DNA of 64,000 bases from Gloeobacter violaceus PCC 7421 (GTDB lineage: Bacteria; Cyanobacteriota; Cyanobacteriia; Gloeobacterales; Gloeobacteraceae): positions 930,001-994,000 of the forward strand of contig NC_005125.1 in assembly GCF_000011385.1 (NCBI RefSeq), read 5' to 3'. Numbering within the stretch: position 1 is the stretch's first letter; the number at the start of each line of letters is the position of its first letter. A program made the translations under genes and the position numbers. Shown one piece after another: positions 1 through 9,049 of this stretch. Under the pieces are notes generated by a model. That model did not search any database and had not been told where the DNA came from. It saw nothing but the letters and a program-made list of their open reading frames with translations.

Positions 1-1235
1 CGGCCTTCGGCGACGCGCTCGAACAGATGCTCGGCGATGGGGTGGGGCGGGCGGCCGTAGCGCCCCAAGAGATAGTCGCGCGCCTCGGCCGGGATAATCT
101 TGTAGCGCTCGCCCATCAGCACGTTGAGCACCGCCTGGGTGCCCACGATCTGGCTGGTGGGGGTGACCAGGGGCGGATAGCCAAAATCGGCGCGCACCCG
201 CGGCAATTCGCGCAGCACTTCTTGCAGGCGATGCGAAGCGCGCTGCTGGTCGAGTTGGGCGAGCAAGTTGGTGATCATGCCGCCGGGCACCTGGTGCGAG
301 AGTACGCGCGTGTCGATGATCGTCTGGCGAATCGGGGCGTTGCCCGCGTCGCGGAAGATGCGCTCGATAGATTCGGCCACGTCGACTAAAGCGTCAATGT
401 CGAGGCCCGTGTCGAAGGGCGTATCGCGCAGTACCACTACCATCGTCTCGGTGGCCGGCTGGCTCGATCCCAGGGCCAGAGGCGAAATGGCCGTGTCGAC
501 GGCGTTGGCTCCCATCTGGATGGCTTCCCAGTACGCCATCGAGGCCATGCCCGAGAGCGAATGGGCGTGCATCTGGATAGGCAGCAGGGTACCCACCACC
601 GGGCGCAGAGCGCGCACGAGGCGGCCGGCGGCGTCGGGTTTCAGCAGACCCGCCATATCTTTGATGCACAACGAGTCGATACCCATAGCTACCAGGTCAC
701 GGGCAACCGCCATGTAATGATCAACGTCGTGCACGGGGCTCACGGTATAGACCAGCGTGCCCTGCACGTGGGCACCGCACTCCTTGCCCGTCTCGATCGT
801 TTTGCGCATGTTGCGCACGTCGTTGAGGGCGTCGAAGGTGCGGATGATATCGATGCCGTTGGCCACCGAGCGGCGAATGAATCGCTCGACGATGTCGTCA
901 GGATAATGGCGGTAACCGAGCAGGTTCTGTCCGCGCACCAGCATCTGCAGGCGGGTGTCGGGCATCTCGCGGCGCAAAACTTTCAGCCGCTCCCACGGAT
1001 CTTCGCCCAAAAACCGGATACAGGCGTCGAAGGTGGCGCCGCCCCAGACCTCCATCGAATGAAAACCGATGCGGTTCATCCGCGACGCGACCGGCAACAT
1101 CTGGGCCGTGGTCATGCGCGTGGCCAAAAGCGATTGGTGGGCGTCGCGAAAGGTGGTATCGGTGACGCCGACCCGGGAAGTGGACCCGGTCGATAGTTGC
1201 CACTCGCTGTGGGGATCAACCGCAATCGAGGTCAA
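1..1235 (-). CDS. Pyruvate carboxylase subunit B / oxaloacetate decarboxylase alpha-type carboxyltransferase (3' end outside window)
   Basis: This is the carboxyltransferase half of a biotin-dependent enzyme that moves CO2 between carboxybiotin and pyruvate or oxaloacetate. Reading the reverse strand gives an N-terminal DTTFRDAHQSLLATR signature, an HSMEVWGGATFD segment, the CIKDMAG lysine loop (the lysine carboxylated in this family) and a QMHAHSLSG metal-site segment. No usual ATG fits. I chose a TTG at 1235 with AGG six bases upstream; the reading frame is closed by a TAG a few codons earlier. It lies 12 bp downstream of trxA, so the two are probably co-transcribed. The C-terminus, and any biotinyl domain, is beyond base 1, so I cannot say whether it is a pyruvate carboxylase or a decarboxylase subunit. 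Confidence 0.85.
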   Translation of the reverse strand, partial: MTSIAVDPHSEWQLSTGSTSRVGVTDTTFRDAHQSLLATRMTTAQMLPVASRMNRIGFHSMEVWGGATFDACIRFLGEDPWERLKVLRREMPDTRLQMLVRGQNLLGYRHYPDDIVERFIRRSVANGIDIIRTFDALNDVRNMRKTIETGKECGAHVQGTLVYTVSPVHDVDHYMAVARDLVAMGIDSLCIKDMAGLLKPDAAGRLVRALRPVVGTLLPIQMHAHSLSGMASMAYWEAIQMGANAVDTAISPLALGSSQPATETMVVVLRDTPFDTGLDIDALVDVAESIERIFRDAGNAPIRQTIIDTRVLSHQVPGGMITNLLAQLDQQRASHRLQEVLRELPRVRADFGYPPLVTPTSQIVGTQAVLNVLMGERYKIIPAEARDYLLGRYGRPPHPIAEHLFERVAEG

Positions 1236-1247
1236 AGCACACCTGCA

Positions 1248-1580
1248 CTATTTGATATCGATATGCTTTTCGAGGGTGGTGGCCAGCGTCGTCTTCGGAA
1301 CGGCACCGACGACCATATCCACCTTGGAGCCGGACTTAAAAACCATCAGCGTCGGAATGCTGCGGATGCCGTACTGGCTTGCCACCTGGGGATTTTCGTC
1401 GGTGTTGACCTTGACCACCTTGAGCTTGCCACTGTACTGCTGGGCAATCTCGTCGACCACCGGCGCCACCATGCGGCACGGCCCGCACCAGGGAGCCCAG
1501 AAATCAACCAGCACTGGCAATTCGCTGTCGAGAACTTCGGTTTTGAAGTTCGAATCACCAACCGGCACTGCAGCTGACAT
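1248..1580 (-). CDS. trxA: Thioredoxin
   Basis: This is a 110-residue cytosolic thioredoxin, full length for the family. The redox-active WCGPCR site is at about residues 31-36, preceded by VDFWAPWCG, and the cis-proline loop IRSIPT is present. It would reduce disulfides in target enzymes using electrons from thioredoxin reductase. It sits just upstream of the carboxyltransferase gene on the same strand (12 bp gap) and downstream of two hairpins that end mnmG, so it probably has its own promoter in the 1581-1660 stretch. Confidence 0.97.
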   Translation of the reverse strand: MSAAVPVGDSNFKTEVLDSELPVLVDFWAPWCGPCRMVAPVVDEIAQQYSGKLKVVKVNTDENPQVASQYGIRSIPTLMVFKSGSKVDMVVGAVPKTTLATTLEKHIDIK

Positions 1581-1668
1581 ATCTAATGGTGCTCCTGATA
1601 CAAGGGTTTTTCCTCAGTGTACCATGGGCCTTCGGCCCGCGCCTACGGCGGGGATCAAGGCCCCGGCA

Positions 1669-1697
1669 CAAAGAAACCGCCCGGAGCGACCGGGCGG
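1669..1697 (-). terminator. Hairpin with T-rich tail, minus strand
   Basis: A perfect 8-bp GC stem (ccgcccgg / ccgggcgg, 1677-1684 and 1690-1697) has a 5-base loop. Read on the minus strand it is followed by TTTCTTTG. It lies between mnmG and trxA, both on the minus strand, and would be a second stop for mnmG transcription. Confidence 0.6.
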
Positions 1698-1780
1698 AAC
1701 ATGGTGTGAGGAGTGAACGGAAACATGCGTCTCCGCTTCCTTCATTCTATGCGATGCCCCACCCATTCAAAAAGCTTCCC

Positions 1781-1828
1781 AAATAAAGAAGGGCTGCAGG
1801 ACTGTCCGCGTTTCGTCCTGAGCCCTTC
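1781..1828 (-). terminator. Intrinsic terminator of mnmG
   Basis: A long stem pairs gaagggctgcaggac (1788-1802) with gtcctgagcccttc (1815-1828), with one bulged base. On the minus strand it is followed by TTTATTT (1787-1781). It sits about 80 bp after the mnmG stop codon. The 329-bp gap 1581-1909 holds this hairpin and the one at 1669-1697; I see no gene in it. Confidence 0.8.
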
Positions 1829-1909
1829 TTCCATTCACCCCTCACTAGTCCTGAAGTATACGACGAGCGGCATAGTCTGTAAACCCCACGGTAGTCTTTC
1901 TCCACATTT

Positions 1910-3787
1910 TCAGGGGGCAGCAGGGGTCAAACGCCCAGCCTGGGCTAGTTCTAGATACACCAAGAGCGCACTGACATCCGCCGGGTTCACCCCACCGATG
2001 CGGCCGGCCTGGCCGATGGTCCGGGGGCGTATGCGGTTTAATTTCTCGCGGGATTCTTTGGAGAGGGTGCTCAGCCGCTCGTAGTCGAGATCGGCGGGAA
2101 TCACCCGGGCGTGTTGGGCGCTTACCCGCTCAATTTGCTCGTTCTGGCGCTCGATGTAGCCGCTGTACTTCACTTCGATTTCGACGCCCTCGCGCACCTG
2201 CGCATCGAGGAGAACCCCCTGATTCAGACTCTCCAGATCGCCGTAGTGCAACCCCGGCCGACGCAGCAAGTCCGCCAGGGTGATCGACCCCGGTTTGGCG
2301 GCGAGGTGGACGGGCAGATCGCGGGCATTGAGGCGTGTGGTCTCGAGGCGTTGGCGCTCGCAGGTGATCGCGGCAATTTTTTTCTGGTACAACCCCCAGC
2401 GCTCGTCGTCCACCAGGCCGATCTCGCGGCCCAGCGGGGTAAGGCGGCGATCGGCGTTGTCGGAGCGCAGCACCAGGCGATACTCCGAGCGGCTGGTGAG
2501 CATCCGGTACGGCTCGCGGATCTCCTTGGTGACCAGATCGTCGATAAGCGTGCCGATGTAGGAGCCTTCGCGGGGCAAGATCACGAGCGCTTCGCCGCGC
2601 ACCAGGCGCGCGGCGTTGATCCCCGCCACGATCCCCTGGGCGGCGGCCTCCTCGTAACCGGTGGTGCCGTTGATCTGCCCGGCGCAGAACAGTCCTTCCA
2701 CCCGCTTGGTCATCAGGGTCGCATAGCACTGGGTGGCAGGCAGGTAGTCGTACTCGACCGCGTAGGCGGGCCGCAGTACGGCACACGCTTCCAGACCCGG
2801 CAGGGTGCGCAGCATCGCGATTTGGACAGTCTCCGGCAGCGAGGTCGAAAAGCCCTGGACGTAGAGTTCGGGGGTGTCGCGGCCCTCCGGCTCGATAAAA
2901 ATCTGGTGGCTCTCTTTATCGGCGAAGCGGACGATCTTATCCTCGATGCTGGGGCAGTAGCGCGGCCCGCGCGCCTCGATGTCGCCACTGTACATCGGCG
3001 AGAGGTGCAGATGGTCGCGGATCACTTGGTGGGTCGCGGCGGTGGTGCGCGTGAGATAGCAGTTGAGCTGCTCGCGCTCTACCCAGGCGCGCGGGTCGAA
3101 CGAGAACCAGCGCAACTCGGGATCGGGCGGCTGCACCTCCATGACGCCAAAATCGACCGTGCGCCGGTCGACGCGGGCGGGGGTGCCCGTCTTGAGCCGC
3201 CCGGTCTCAAAACCCAACCGCTCCAGGGTCGCAGTCAAACCCTCCGCGGCAAATTCGCCCGCCCGCCCGGCGCTCATCGACTTGCGGCCAATCCAGATGC
3301 GCCCGCCCAAAAATGTGCCGGTGGTCAAGATCACCGCCCGGCAGGCAAAGTGCACGTCAAAAAACGTGCCGACCCCGCAAATTTCGTCGTGAGGACCCAG
3401 GTGGATGTCGGTAATCTGTCCCTGGCGCAGGGTGAGGTTGGGGGTGGCTTCGAGCACCTGCTTCAGCTCGCGGGCATACTCGCGCTTGTCGGTCTGCGCC
3501 CGAAGCGCCCAGACCGCCGGGCCGCGGGAACTATTGAGGACGCGCTTTTGCAGATAGGTGCGGTCGGTGATTTTGGCCATCTCGCCGCCTAGGGCATCGA
3601 CCTCGTGGACCAGCTGCGACTTGGCCGGGCCGCCCACCGCCGGATTGCACGGTTGCCAAGCGATCGTGTCGAGGTTCATGGTGACCAGGAGTGTTCGACA
3701 GCCGAGGCGGGCGGCGGCGAGGGCCGCTTCGCAGCCGCTGTGGCCGGCGCCGACGACGACGACGTCAAATTCAGCAAGATAATGCAC
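1910..3787 (-). CDS. mnmG: tRNA uridine 5-carboxymethylaminomethyl modification enzyme MnmG (GidA)
   Basis: With MnmE this FAD enzyme makes the carboxymethylaminomethyl group on wobble U34 of tRNAs. The FAD-binding Rossmann motif [13 protein letters not shown] is at the N-terminus, and family blocks [52 protein letters not shown] and TSRSEYRL follow. The C-terminal [22 protein letters not shown] tail binds tRNA/MnmE. I start at GTG 3787 (625 residues), because this places the Rossmann strand at residue 8 as usual; the open frame runs 31 codons further up to 3880 but that stretch looks non-coding. Stand-alone gene followed by a terminator. Confidence 0.96.
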   Translation of the reverse strand: MHYLAEFDVVVVGAGHSGCEAALAAARLGCRTLLVTMNLDTIAWQPCNPAVGGPAKSQLVHEVDALGGEMAKITDRTYLQKRVLNSSRGPAVWALRAQTDKREYARELKQVLEATPNLTLRQGQITDIHLGPHDEICGVGTFFDVHFACRAVILTTGTFLGGRIWIGRKSMSAGRAGEFAAEGLTATLERLGFETGRLKTGTPARVDRRTVDFGVMEVQPPDPELRWFSFDPRAWVEREQLNCYLTRTTAATHQVIRDHLHLSPMYSGDIEARGPRYCPSIEDKIVRFADKESHQIFIEPEGRDTPELYVQGFSTSLPETVQIAMLRTLPGLEACAVLRPAYAVEYDYLPATQCYATLMTKRVEGLFCAGQINGTTGYEEAAAQGIVAGINAARLVRGEALVILPREGSYIGTLIDDLVTKEIREPYRMLTSRSEYRLVLRSDNADRRLTPLGREIGLVDDERWGLYQKKIAAITCERQRLETTRLNARDLPVHLAAKPGSITLADLLRRPGLHYGDLESLNQGVLLDAQVREGVEIEVKYSGYIERQNEQIERVSAQHARVIPADLDYERLSTLSKESREKLNRIRPRTIGQAGRIGGVNPADVSALLVYLELAQAGRLTPAAP

Positions 3788-4035
3788 AGTCGCAGTTCGA
3801 AATCGTAATCTAATTGTAGGATGCGAAGCTGCGTCGCCGTCGCGGCAGCCGGCCGCAAGCCAATCCGGCAAGCAAGACATACGAATGCCTTATAGCCATC
3901 GAATTCACCTTCAGACTTTACACCCAAGTATATGGATCAAACTCATCGCTACATCGGCACTCCGGACCGGATTTAGCTTCATTTGGGCCAACGGCCCGTA
4001 CGCTAATATGTACCCCATGAAGCCCGAGGCACAGC

Positions 4036-4365
4036 ATGGCACAGACGTATTATTTTCTCGCGGCAAGCGATCGCTTCTTGCAGGGACATCAGGCTCAAGA
4101 GGTGCTCGAAGAGCGCACCCGCCACTACCTGGCTCACAGCAAGGCAATCGATTTCTGGCTGGTGCGTACTCCGGCCTTTCTGGCGGTGCCGGAGTTTGCC
4201 GATCTCCGGCACCGCTGCCCGGCCCCGGCGGCAGCCGTCGTCTCCACCGACGGCCAGTTTATCCTCTGGCTCAAGCACCGGCTGCAGTATGTGCTGCTAG
4301 GCCAATTCGAAGCCCCCAGCGCCGCGATCCCCGACCCGCTCGCCGTCCACACCGCCGCTCGATGA
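4036..4365 (+). CDS. ycf54: Ycf54-family Mg-protoporphyrin monomethyl ester cyclase factor
   Basis: The 109-residue protein matches the Ycf54 (DUF2488) family as I remember it: a TYYFLAASDRFL start, VLEERTRHY, DFWLV, the CPxPAAAVVSTD block, FILWLKHRLQYVL and the closing EAPSAAIPDPLA. Ycf54 is a soluble partner of the oxygen-dependent cyclase AcsF/ChlE that forms ring E of chlorophyll. Its stop overlaps the start of the next gene (ATGA at 4362-4365), implying translational coupling. A Ycf54 in an apparently thylakoid-less cyanobacterium fits chlorophyll synthesis at the cytoplasmic membrane. Confidence 0.93.
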   Translation: MAQTYYFLAASDRFLQGHQAQEVLEERTRHYLAHSKAIDFWLVRTPAFLAVPEFADLRHRCPAPAAAVVSTDGQFILWLKHRLQYVLLGQFEAPSAAIPDPLAVHTAAR

Positions 4366-4919
4366 GCACCAAAAGCGGATGGGTGACGGGTATCGGGCTT
4401 GTGCTTTTTGCAAGTGCTGTCTGCGCCCAGACGGTACAGCCCTATCGCGATTGGATCTTGGGCTTTCGGTTCGTGCCGCCGCCCGGCTGGCATGTTCTCG
4501 AAAGCAAAGACAAGCTCGGAGAGGTTTCTCTCGTCGAGCCCGCCAGCAAGACTTTGCTGCTCATCTCGGTGGTACCGGCCCCCGGCCAGAAAGACGACGG
4601 CCGGCCTGCTACACCGGCCCAGCTGGCACGCTTGGGGCAGGTGTACCGGAAGCGACTTGCCCAAAGCCGTCTGGGCAGCACCTACAAACAGTTCGGCTTG
4701 CTGGGCGCCCAACCCGGCCGCACCGGCGACTTCAACACCGCCACGCTGCTGTTTAAGGGCGTGCCGACCGCCGCCACGACCCCTGAAGGCCGGATCCTCG
4801 TCTCGGTGGGAGGCGATCGCGACCGGCTGGTCACGCTGCTGGTGGTGGGACCGGCGACTTTTTACCCGCGAGTGCAGCCGGTCGCGGAGGAGGTCGCCCG
4901 CTCCTTCCGACTGGATTGA
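4362..4919 (+). CDS. Secreted protein of unknown function, coupled to ycf54
   Basis: This is a 185-residue protein with a clear signal peptide (hydrophobic WVTGIGLVLFASAVCAQ, cleavage probably after the A of CAQ). The mature part has a beta-rich pattern: GFRFVPPPGWHVLESKDKLGEVSLVEPASK and later LVTLLVVGPATFY. It resembles small photosystem-associated lumen/periplasm proteins of the PsbP-like beta fold, but this is only a pattern impression. The ATG overlaps the ycf54 stop by 4 bp. Function not recognised. Confidence 0.8.
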   Translation: MSTKSGWVTGIGLVLFASAVCAQTVQPYRDWILGFRFVPPPGWHVLESKDKLGEVSLVEPASKTLLLISVVPAPGQKDDGRPATPAQLARLGQVYRKRLAQSRLGSTYKQFGLLGAQPGRTGDFNTATLLFKGVPTAATTPEGRILVSVGGDRDRLVTLLVVGPATFYPRVQPVAEEVARSFRLD

Positions 4920-4987
4920 TGCGGGGAAGCGGGCGGGTCCATCCGGCTTTCGCGCCCGGCGTTGTTTATGATAGGGAGGCTATTGGG

Positions 4988-5587
4988 ATGCGGGCCGCCG
5001 GTACAGCCATGATCCTGGTGATCGACAACTACGACAGCTTTACCTATAACCTCGTGCAGTATCTGGCGGAACTGGGTGCCCAGGTGGAGGTGCACCGCAA
5101 CGACCGCATCGATATCGACGGGGTGCGCGCCCTGGCACCCGGGGCGGTGGTGATTTCCCCCGGTCCGGGCAGGCCGGAGGATGCGGGAGTTTCGGAGGCG
5201 ATTATCGCCGAACTGGGCTCACAGTTGCCGGTACTGGGAGTCTGTCTGGGCCACCAGTGCATCGGCCGCGTCTTCGGTGGTCAAATTGTCCGGGCACCCG
5301 AGCTGATGCACGGCAAGACCTCGCTTATCCACCACCGGGGGGAGGGGGTATTTGCGGCTCTGCCCGAACCTTTCGTCGCCACCCGCTACCACTCGCTGGC
5401 GATTGCCGCCGAAGCCTTTCCGGCGGTCCTTGAGATTACCGCCTGGACCGAAGATGGTACGGTAATGGGCGTGCGTCACCGCACCTGGCGCCACATTCAG
5501 GGGGTCCAGTTCCATCCCGAGAGCATTCTGACCGCCGTAGGTAAAGATTTGCTGCGCAATTTTCTTGAGAGTTTACCGAGCGCATGA
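4988..5587 (+). CDS. trpG: Glutamine amidotransferase, anthranilate/aminodeoxychorismate synthase component II
   Basis: This class I amidotransferase supplies ammonia from glutamine to the chorismate-using partner (TrpE or PabB). Motifs are ILVIDNYDSFTYNLVQYL at the N-terminus, SPGPGRPEDAG, the nucleophile elbow GVCLGHQCIG and the HPES catalytic histidine/glutamate near the C-terminus. I start at ATG 4988 because AGGGAGG lies 8 bases upstream; the ATG at 5009, seven codons in, has no such site. It overlaps the next gene by 4 bp. Sequence alone does not separate TrpG from PabA; many cyanobacteria use one protein for both. Confidence 0.92.
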   Translation: MRAAGTAMILVIDNYDSFTYNLVQYLAELGAQVEVHRNDRIDIDGVRALAPGAVVISPGPGRPEDAGVSEAIIAELGSQLPVLGVCLGHQCIGRVFGGQIVRAPELMHGKTSLIHHRGEGVFAALPEPFVATRYHSLAIAAEAFPAVLEITAWTEDGTVMGVRHRTWRHIQGVQFHPESILTAVGKDLLRNFLESLPSA

Positions 5588-6417
5588 AAAGACGACCATT
5601 GCTGCAGACCGGCCTGGCCGGCTATCTGTGGGCGTGCACGCAGCCGCTGCAGGCTGCACCCGCCCGTTCGAAAGCTTTGCAGGTGCAGTGGCTTGGGCAC
5701 ACCTGCTTTTTGTTCATCTCCGATGAAGGGCGCCTGTTGGTCAATCCCTTCAGGCCGGCCGGCTGCACGGCGGGTTACCGCCGCCCGGAAGTGGCAGTCG
5801 ATTTGATCTTGCTCAGTTCCCGATTGCTCGATGAGGGCGCCCTTGACGTGGTCAAGGGCAACCCCCGCGTGCTCTACCAGCCGGGAGTGTTCACCGTCGA
5901 CAGCTTTGACAAACTCCAGGGCGTCAAGACGCTGCACGACCGCAAGGACGGACGCCGCTTCGGCGTCAACGTCGCCTGGCGCTGGCGGCAGGCGGGCCTC
6001 GACATCGTCCACCTGGGGGTGATTGCCGCCCCCCTGAGCGACGAAGAAAAAATTCTGCTCGGAAAACCCGACTTGCTGTTTGTCCCGGTGGGCGGCGGCG
6101 AGAAAGGCTTCGATCCGGAACTGGCCCACCAGGCCACCGAGGAGTTGCAGCCGCGCATGGTGGTGCCGATGTATTACCGGACCGAGGCGGCCGAGGATGG
6201 ATGCGAACTGGGCGGGGTCGATCCGTTTTTGCAGCTGTTCAAAAGCGACACGGTCAAGGTCTACACCAACCCGCTGGTGCAGATCAGCGCCGCCAACCTG
6301 CCCAAAAGCGGGGGAGCGCCCCTGGTGCGCGTCTTCGCCTACGACTTCAGCGGCAAAACCCCACCGGTCAGCGGCAGCGGCCGTCCGGCGGTCCCGAAGG
6401 CGCAGGAGCGCTCCTGA
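5584..6417 (+). CDS. Exported MBL-fold (UlaG-like) protein with a degenerate metal motif
   Basis: This is a 277-residue protein with an N-terminal twin-basic/hydrophobic leader (KRRPLLQTGLAGYLWACTQPLQA). The fold follows the UlaG-like Lactamase_B_3 pattern: LQVQWLGHTCFLF, LVNPF, DLILLSS, DIVHLG, LLFVPVGGG and MVVPMYYR. The expected HxHxDH metal-binding block after the DLIL strand reads SSRLLDEG, so the first histidines are missing. It overlaps trpG by 4 bp. Enzymatic activity is doubtful; a structural or altered-metal role is possible. Confidence 0.75.
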   Translation: MKRRPLLQTGLAGYLWACTQPLQAAPARSKALQVQWLGHTCFLFISDEGRLLVNPFRPAGCTAGYRRPEVAVDLILLSSRLLDEGALDVVKGNPRVLYQPGVFTVDSFDKLQGVKTLHDRKDGRRFGVNVAWRWRQAGLDIVHLGVIAAPLSDEEKILLGKPDLLFVPVGGGEKGFDPELAHQATEELQPRMVVPMYYRTEAAEDGCELGGVDPFLQLFKSDTVKVYTNPLVQISAANLPKSGGAPLVRVFAYDFSGKTPPVSGSGRPAVPKAQERS

Positions 6418-6510
6418 AGCAAGGTTCTGTAGGCCCATTGCAGCCACAAGCAGATAGGATGCTTGTGGCTTACCTGCGGGCTGTTCTACCGCATCAGGGG
6501 TTCGAAAAAA

Positions 6511-8238
6511 ATGAGGAAACAGGCTCGAATGCGCAATTTCCGGCGCCGACTCACTCAAGTGGGCGGCGGGCTGCTTGGGGCTGTGCTGTGCGCCGTGCCT
6601 GCGGATGCGGCGGAGCGGATTTTCTTCAATTACGGGTTACTCGGTCTTTCGCTGCCGGTGACCGAGCTCGAAACCTACACCCGCACCGGGGTGATGAGCG
6701 AGCGGATGGCCTTTCTAGCCTCGCTTGCCGGGGCAAAGGATGTGGTGGGACTGCGCGACGCGCTCAATACACCGCTGCCTTTTTCCCAGGCGCAAGTCGC
6801 CCAGCTGACCTACACTCCCCTGGGTGAGCGGACTTTGCAGCGCATCGGCAACCTGCTGCGCACCGATGCCGACAACAACAGCTTCCTGGCCCTGCGCGCC
6901 GCGAGCATCCTGGCTGCAGGCGATCCTCAGGGGCTGACGCTGCTCAATTTTCTGCGCTACTACCCACTTCAGACTTTGAGAATCGACGTCGCCTTCGGGG
7001 CGCAACTGGCCGTCGAAGTGGGCAATGCCTTCGACCTGGGCGAGACGACCTTCAGCGCCATCGAAAAGCAGGCCGACGCCGCTCCCCCTGCCCCACCACC
7101 TCCGGCCAACCTGGGGGATCCGCGCCCGGCCGGTCCCCTCGGCTTTCAGGTGCGCTCGCTGGTCTTTGCCAATCCCCGCTACGCCGGGGCGCAAGCGTGG
7201 CTGAGGCAGGCCTCCACCCCGATGATTGCCGCCGATGTCTATCTGCCCGAGGGGCTCGGCCGACCGGCGCCGGTGGTCGTCATCTCCCATGGACTCGCCT
7301 CCGACCGCACCACGTTTGCCTACCTGGCCCGCCATCTGGCCTCCTGGGGTTTTGCTGCGGCAGTGCTTGACCATCCAGGATCGGACAAGCAGCTGGCCGC
7401 CTCCATTTTTAGCGGATCCGCCACCAGCAGCGGTCCGGGAGAATTCATCGCCCGACCCCAGTACGTGAGCAGCCTGCTCGACGAACTGGAACGGCTGGTG
7501 CGCACCGACCCGACCTGGCGTGGCCGCTTGGATCCCAAGCAAGCAGGTATCGCCGGTCAGTCCCTCGGAGGCTACACGGCTCTTGCCTCGGGGGGAGCGG
7601 GCATCGACAAAGAGACCGTCCGCCTGGGCTGCGAGAAATCCGACCGGCTGGGCGACATCGTCAATCCATCGCTGTTGCTCGAGTGCGGCGCGCTGGCTTT
7701 GCCGACTTCCGCCCCCACTCAACTGGGTGACGCGCGCATCAAGGCCATCTTTGCCGTCAATCCGATCGGCGTTGCTCTGTTCGGCCGCAAGGAACTGGCC
7801 CGTATCGCGGTGCCGACCTTGATCGTCTCAGCCAATAAAGATGCCTTTGCCCGGCCGCTGCTGGAGCAGCTCTTGCCCTTCAGCGTGTTGACGACCTCCG
7901 AGAAATATCTCGTCCTGGCCCGCAACGCCACCCACTTCACCCCGGCCATCGATCCGACAGAAACCCAGTCGGTGCTGCCCATCCCGGCCCAGTTCGTCGG
8001 GCCGAGCCCTGAGCCTTACTTCTTTGCGGCCCTCAACGCCCTGAGCCTGGCCTTTTTCAAAACCCACCTCGCCGGTGAGACGGCTTATCGTGCTTTTCTG
8101 CAACCAGGCTACGTGCGTTCGCTAAGTCAGGAGCCGTTCGGATTCAGCCTGGTCAATGCCCTCGACAGCCCCGAAGTTCAGCGGCTGATCGAGCTTGAAA
8201 GACAAAAACAGTTCCGAGTCATCCAGGCCGACAATTGA
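6511..8238 (+). CDS. Secreted alpha/beta hydrolase with N-terminal DUF1400-like domain
   Basis: This is a 575-residue protein. A basic leader then LTQVGGGLLGAVLCAVPADAAE forms the signal peptide. The N-terminal ~150 residues (RIFFNYGLLGLSLPVTELE...) look like the DUF1400 domain common before cyanobacterial hydrolases. The catalytic half shows VVVISHGLASD (oxyanion strand), the nucleophile elbow GIAGQSLGGYTALA, LIVSANKDAF (acid) and LVLARNATHFT (histidine). Probable role is a lipase/esterase in the periplasm or outside the cell. ATG 6511 has AGGGG ten bases upstream; ATG 6529 is an alternative. The stop codon lies in a small 7-bp inverted repeat (8229-8247). Confidence 0.85.
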   Translation: MRKQARMRNFRRRLTQVGGGLLGAVLCAVPADAAERIFFNYGLLGLSLPVTELETYTRTGVMSERMAFLASLAGAKDVVGLRDALNTPLPFSQAQVAQLTYTPLGERTLQRIGNLLRTDADNNSFLALRAASILAAGDPQGLTLLNFLRYYPLQTLRIDVAFGAQLAVEVGNAFDLGETTFSAIEKQADAAPPAPPPPANLGDPRPAGPLGFQVRSLVFANPRYAGAQAWLRQASTPMIAADVYLPEGLGRPAPVVVISHGLASDRTTFAYLARHLASWGFAAAVLDHPGSDKQLAASIFSGSATSSGPGEFIARPQYVSSLLDELERLVRTDPTWRGRLDPKQAGIAGQSLGGYTALASGGAGIDKETVRLGCEKSDRLGDIVNPSLLLECGALALPTSAPTQLGDARIKAIFAVNPIGVALFGRKELARIAVPTLIVSANKDAFARPLLEQLLPFSVLTTSEKYLVLARNATHFTPAIDPTETQSVLPIPAQFVGPSPEPYFFAALNALSLAFFKTHLAGETAYRAFLQPGYVRSLSQEPFGFSLVNALDSPEVQRLIELERQKQFRVIQADN

Positions 8239-8256
8239 CGATTGTCGAGCCGCCCG

Positions 8257-8976
8257 CTAGCGCGGCGGGGCCGGTGGGATGGGAATTGTGTCGACCAAAA
8301 ACTGCAGTTCGCGGTCCGGGTAATCGGCGAGGCTGAGGCTGAGGGCCTGGGCCTTGTCGATGTCGCTTGCGGAGATCTGGATAGTGCCTTTGTACAGTTC
8401 GCGGTCGGCGGGAAGCTCGCCCGGCAGACCCTCGCTAAACGTTCTCACCGGCTTGCCTTGATCGTCGGTGATTACCAGCAAGTTGAAGGCGGGGCTGTAG
8501 ATAAAGCGGGCCGGATGAAAACTCTTGTTCTGCAAGCCCACCTGCAAAACCAGATTACTCCCCCGCCAGGCGACCGAATCGAGGGTGAAAGTGACGTTCT
8601 CGTCGCTGACGGCGGTGCCGAGTCTGATTTTCGCTTCGCTGGTATCCTCGGCGGCCAAATCCTCTTGCTGTTCGAGCAGCTGGTCTTCGGTCAGGGTATC
8701 GGAAGGGTCCGGCATCGTCGTGAGCGAGCCGAGAATCTGCGCCTCTTTGAGCAGGCCCTTGCTTTTGCCCAAGGGCTTGCGGGCGTCACCCAGGGCCGAT
8801 TTGGGAGCGGAGACATCCTCCAGGGCCGACTGGCCGAATTGAAAGCCGAAAACACTCGCTCCGACACCGGTAAGCAGCACCAGGGCGGCGAGGGTGAGAT
8901 TGCGCCGGCGGTACGAGGCGGGAGCCGGAGGGGGCCGGCGGCGCACCCGAAGGCGAGGCGTGGCAGGCTTGGTCAC
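8257..8976 (-). CDS. Membrane-anchored protein with DUF4352-like Ig domain
   Basis: This is a 239-residue protein: a short, very basic, proline-rich cytoplasmic tail (RLRVRRRPPPAPASYRRR), one membrane segment (LTLAALVLLTGVGASVFGF), a linker, then a beta-rich outer domain. The outer domain has the alternation typical of DUF4352 telokin-like domains (VTFTLDSVAWRGSNLVLQVGLQN, FNLLVITDDQG, LYKGTIQISASD). The start is uncertain: I chose GTG 8976, since the open frame further up runs into arsS. Convergent with the hydrolase gene (18 bp apart). Function unknown. Confidence 0.65.
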   Translation of the reverse strand: MTKPATPRLRVRRRPPPAPASYRRRNLTLAALVLLTGVGASVFGFQFGQSALEDVSAPKSALGDARKPLGKSKGLLKEAQILGSLTTMPDPSDTLTEDQLLEQQEDLAAEDTSEAKIRLGTAVSDENVTFTLDSVAWRGSNLVLQVGLQNKSFHPARFIYSPAFNLLVITDDQGKPVRTFSEGLPGELPADRELYKGTIQISASDIDKAQALSLSLADYPDRELQFLVDTIPIPPAPPR

Positions 8977-9049
8977 GGGGGTGGGTGGGTTGCGTCCCCC
9001 ACAATATACCTTGAGGGTGTCCCATTTTTGGAGGATATTAACAGCTTGT

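Noticed and set aside
2111-3592. A 493-codon open frame on the plus strand
   Set aside because: Antisense to mnmG; low-complexity composition typical of high-GC shadows.
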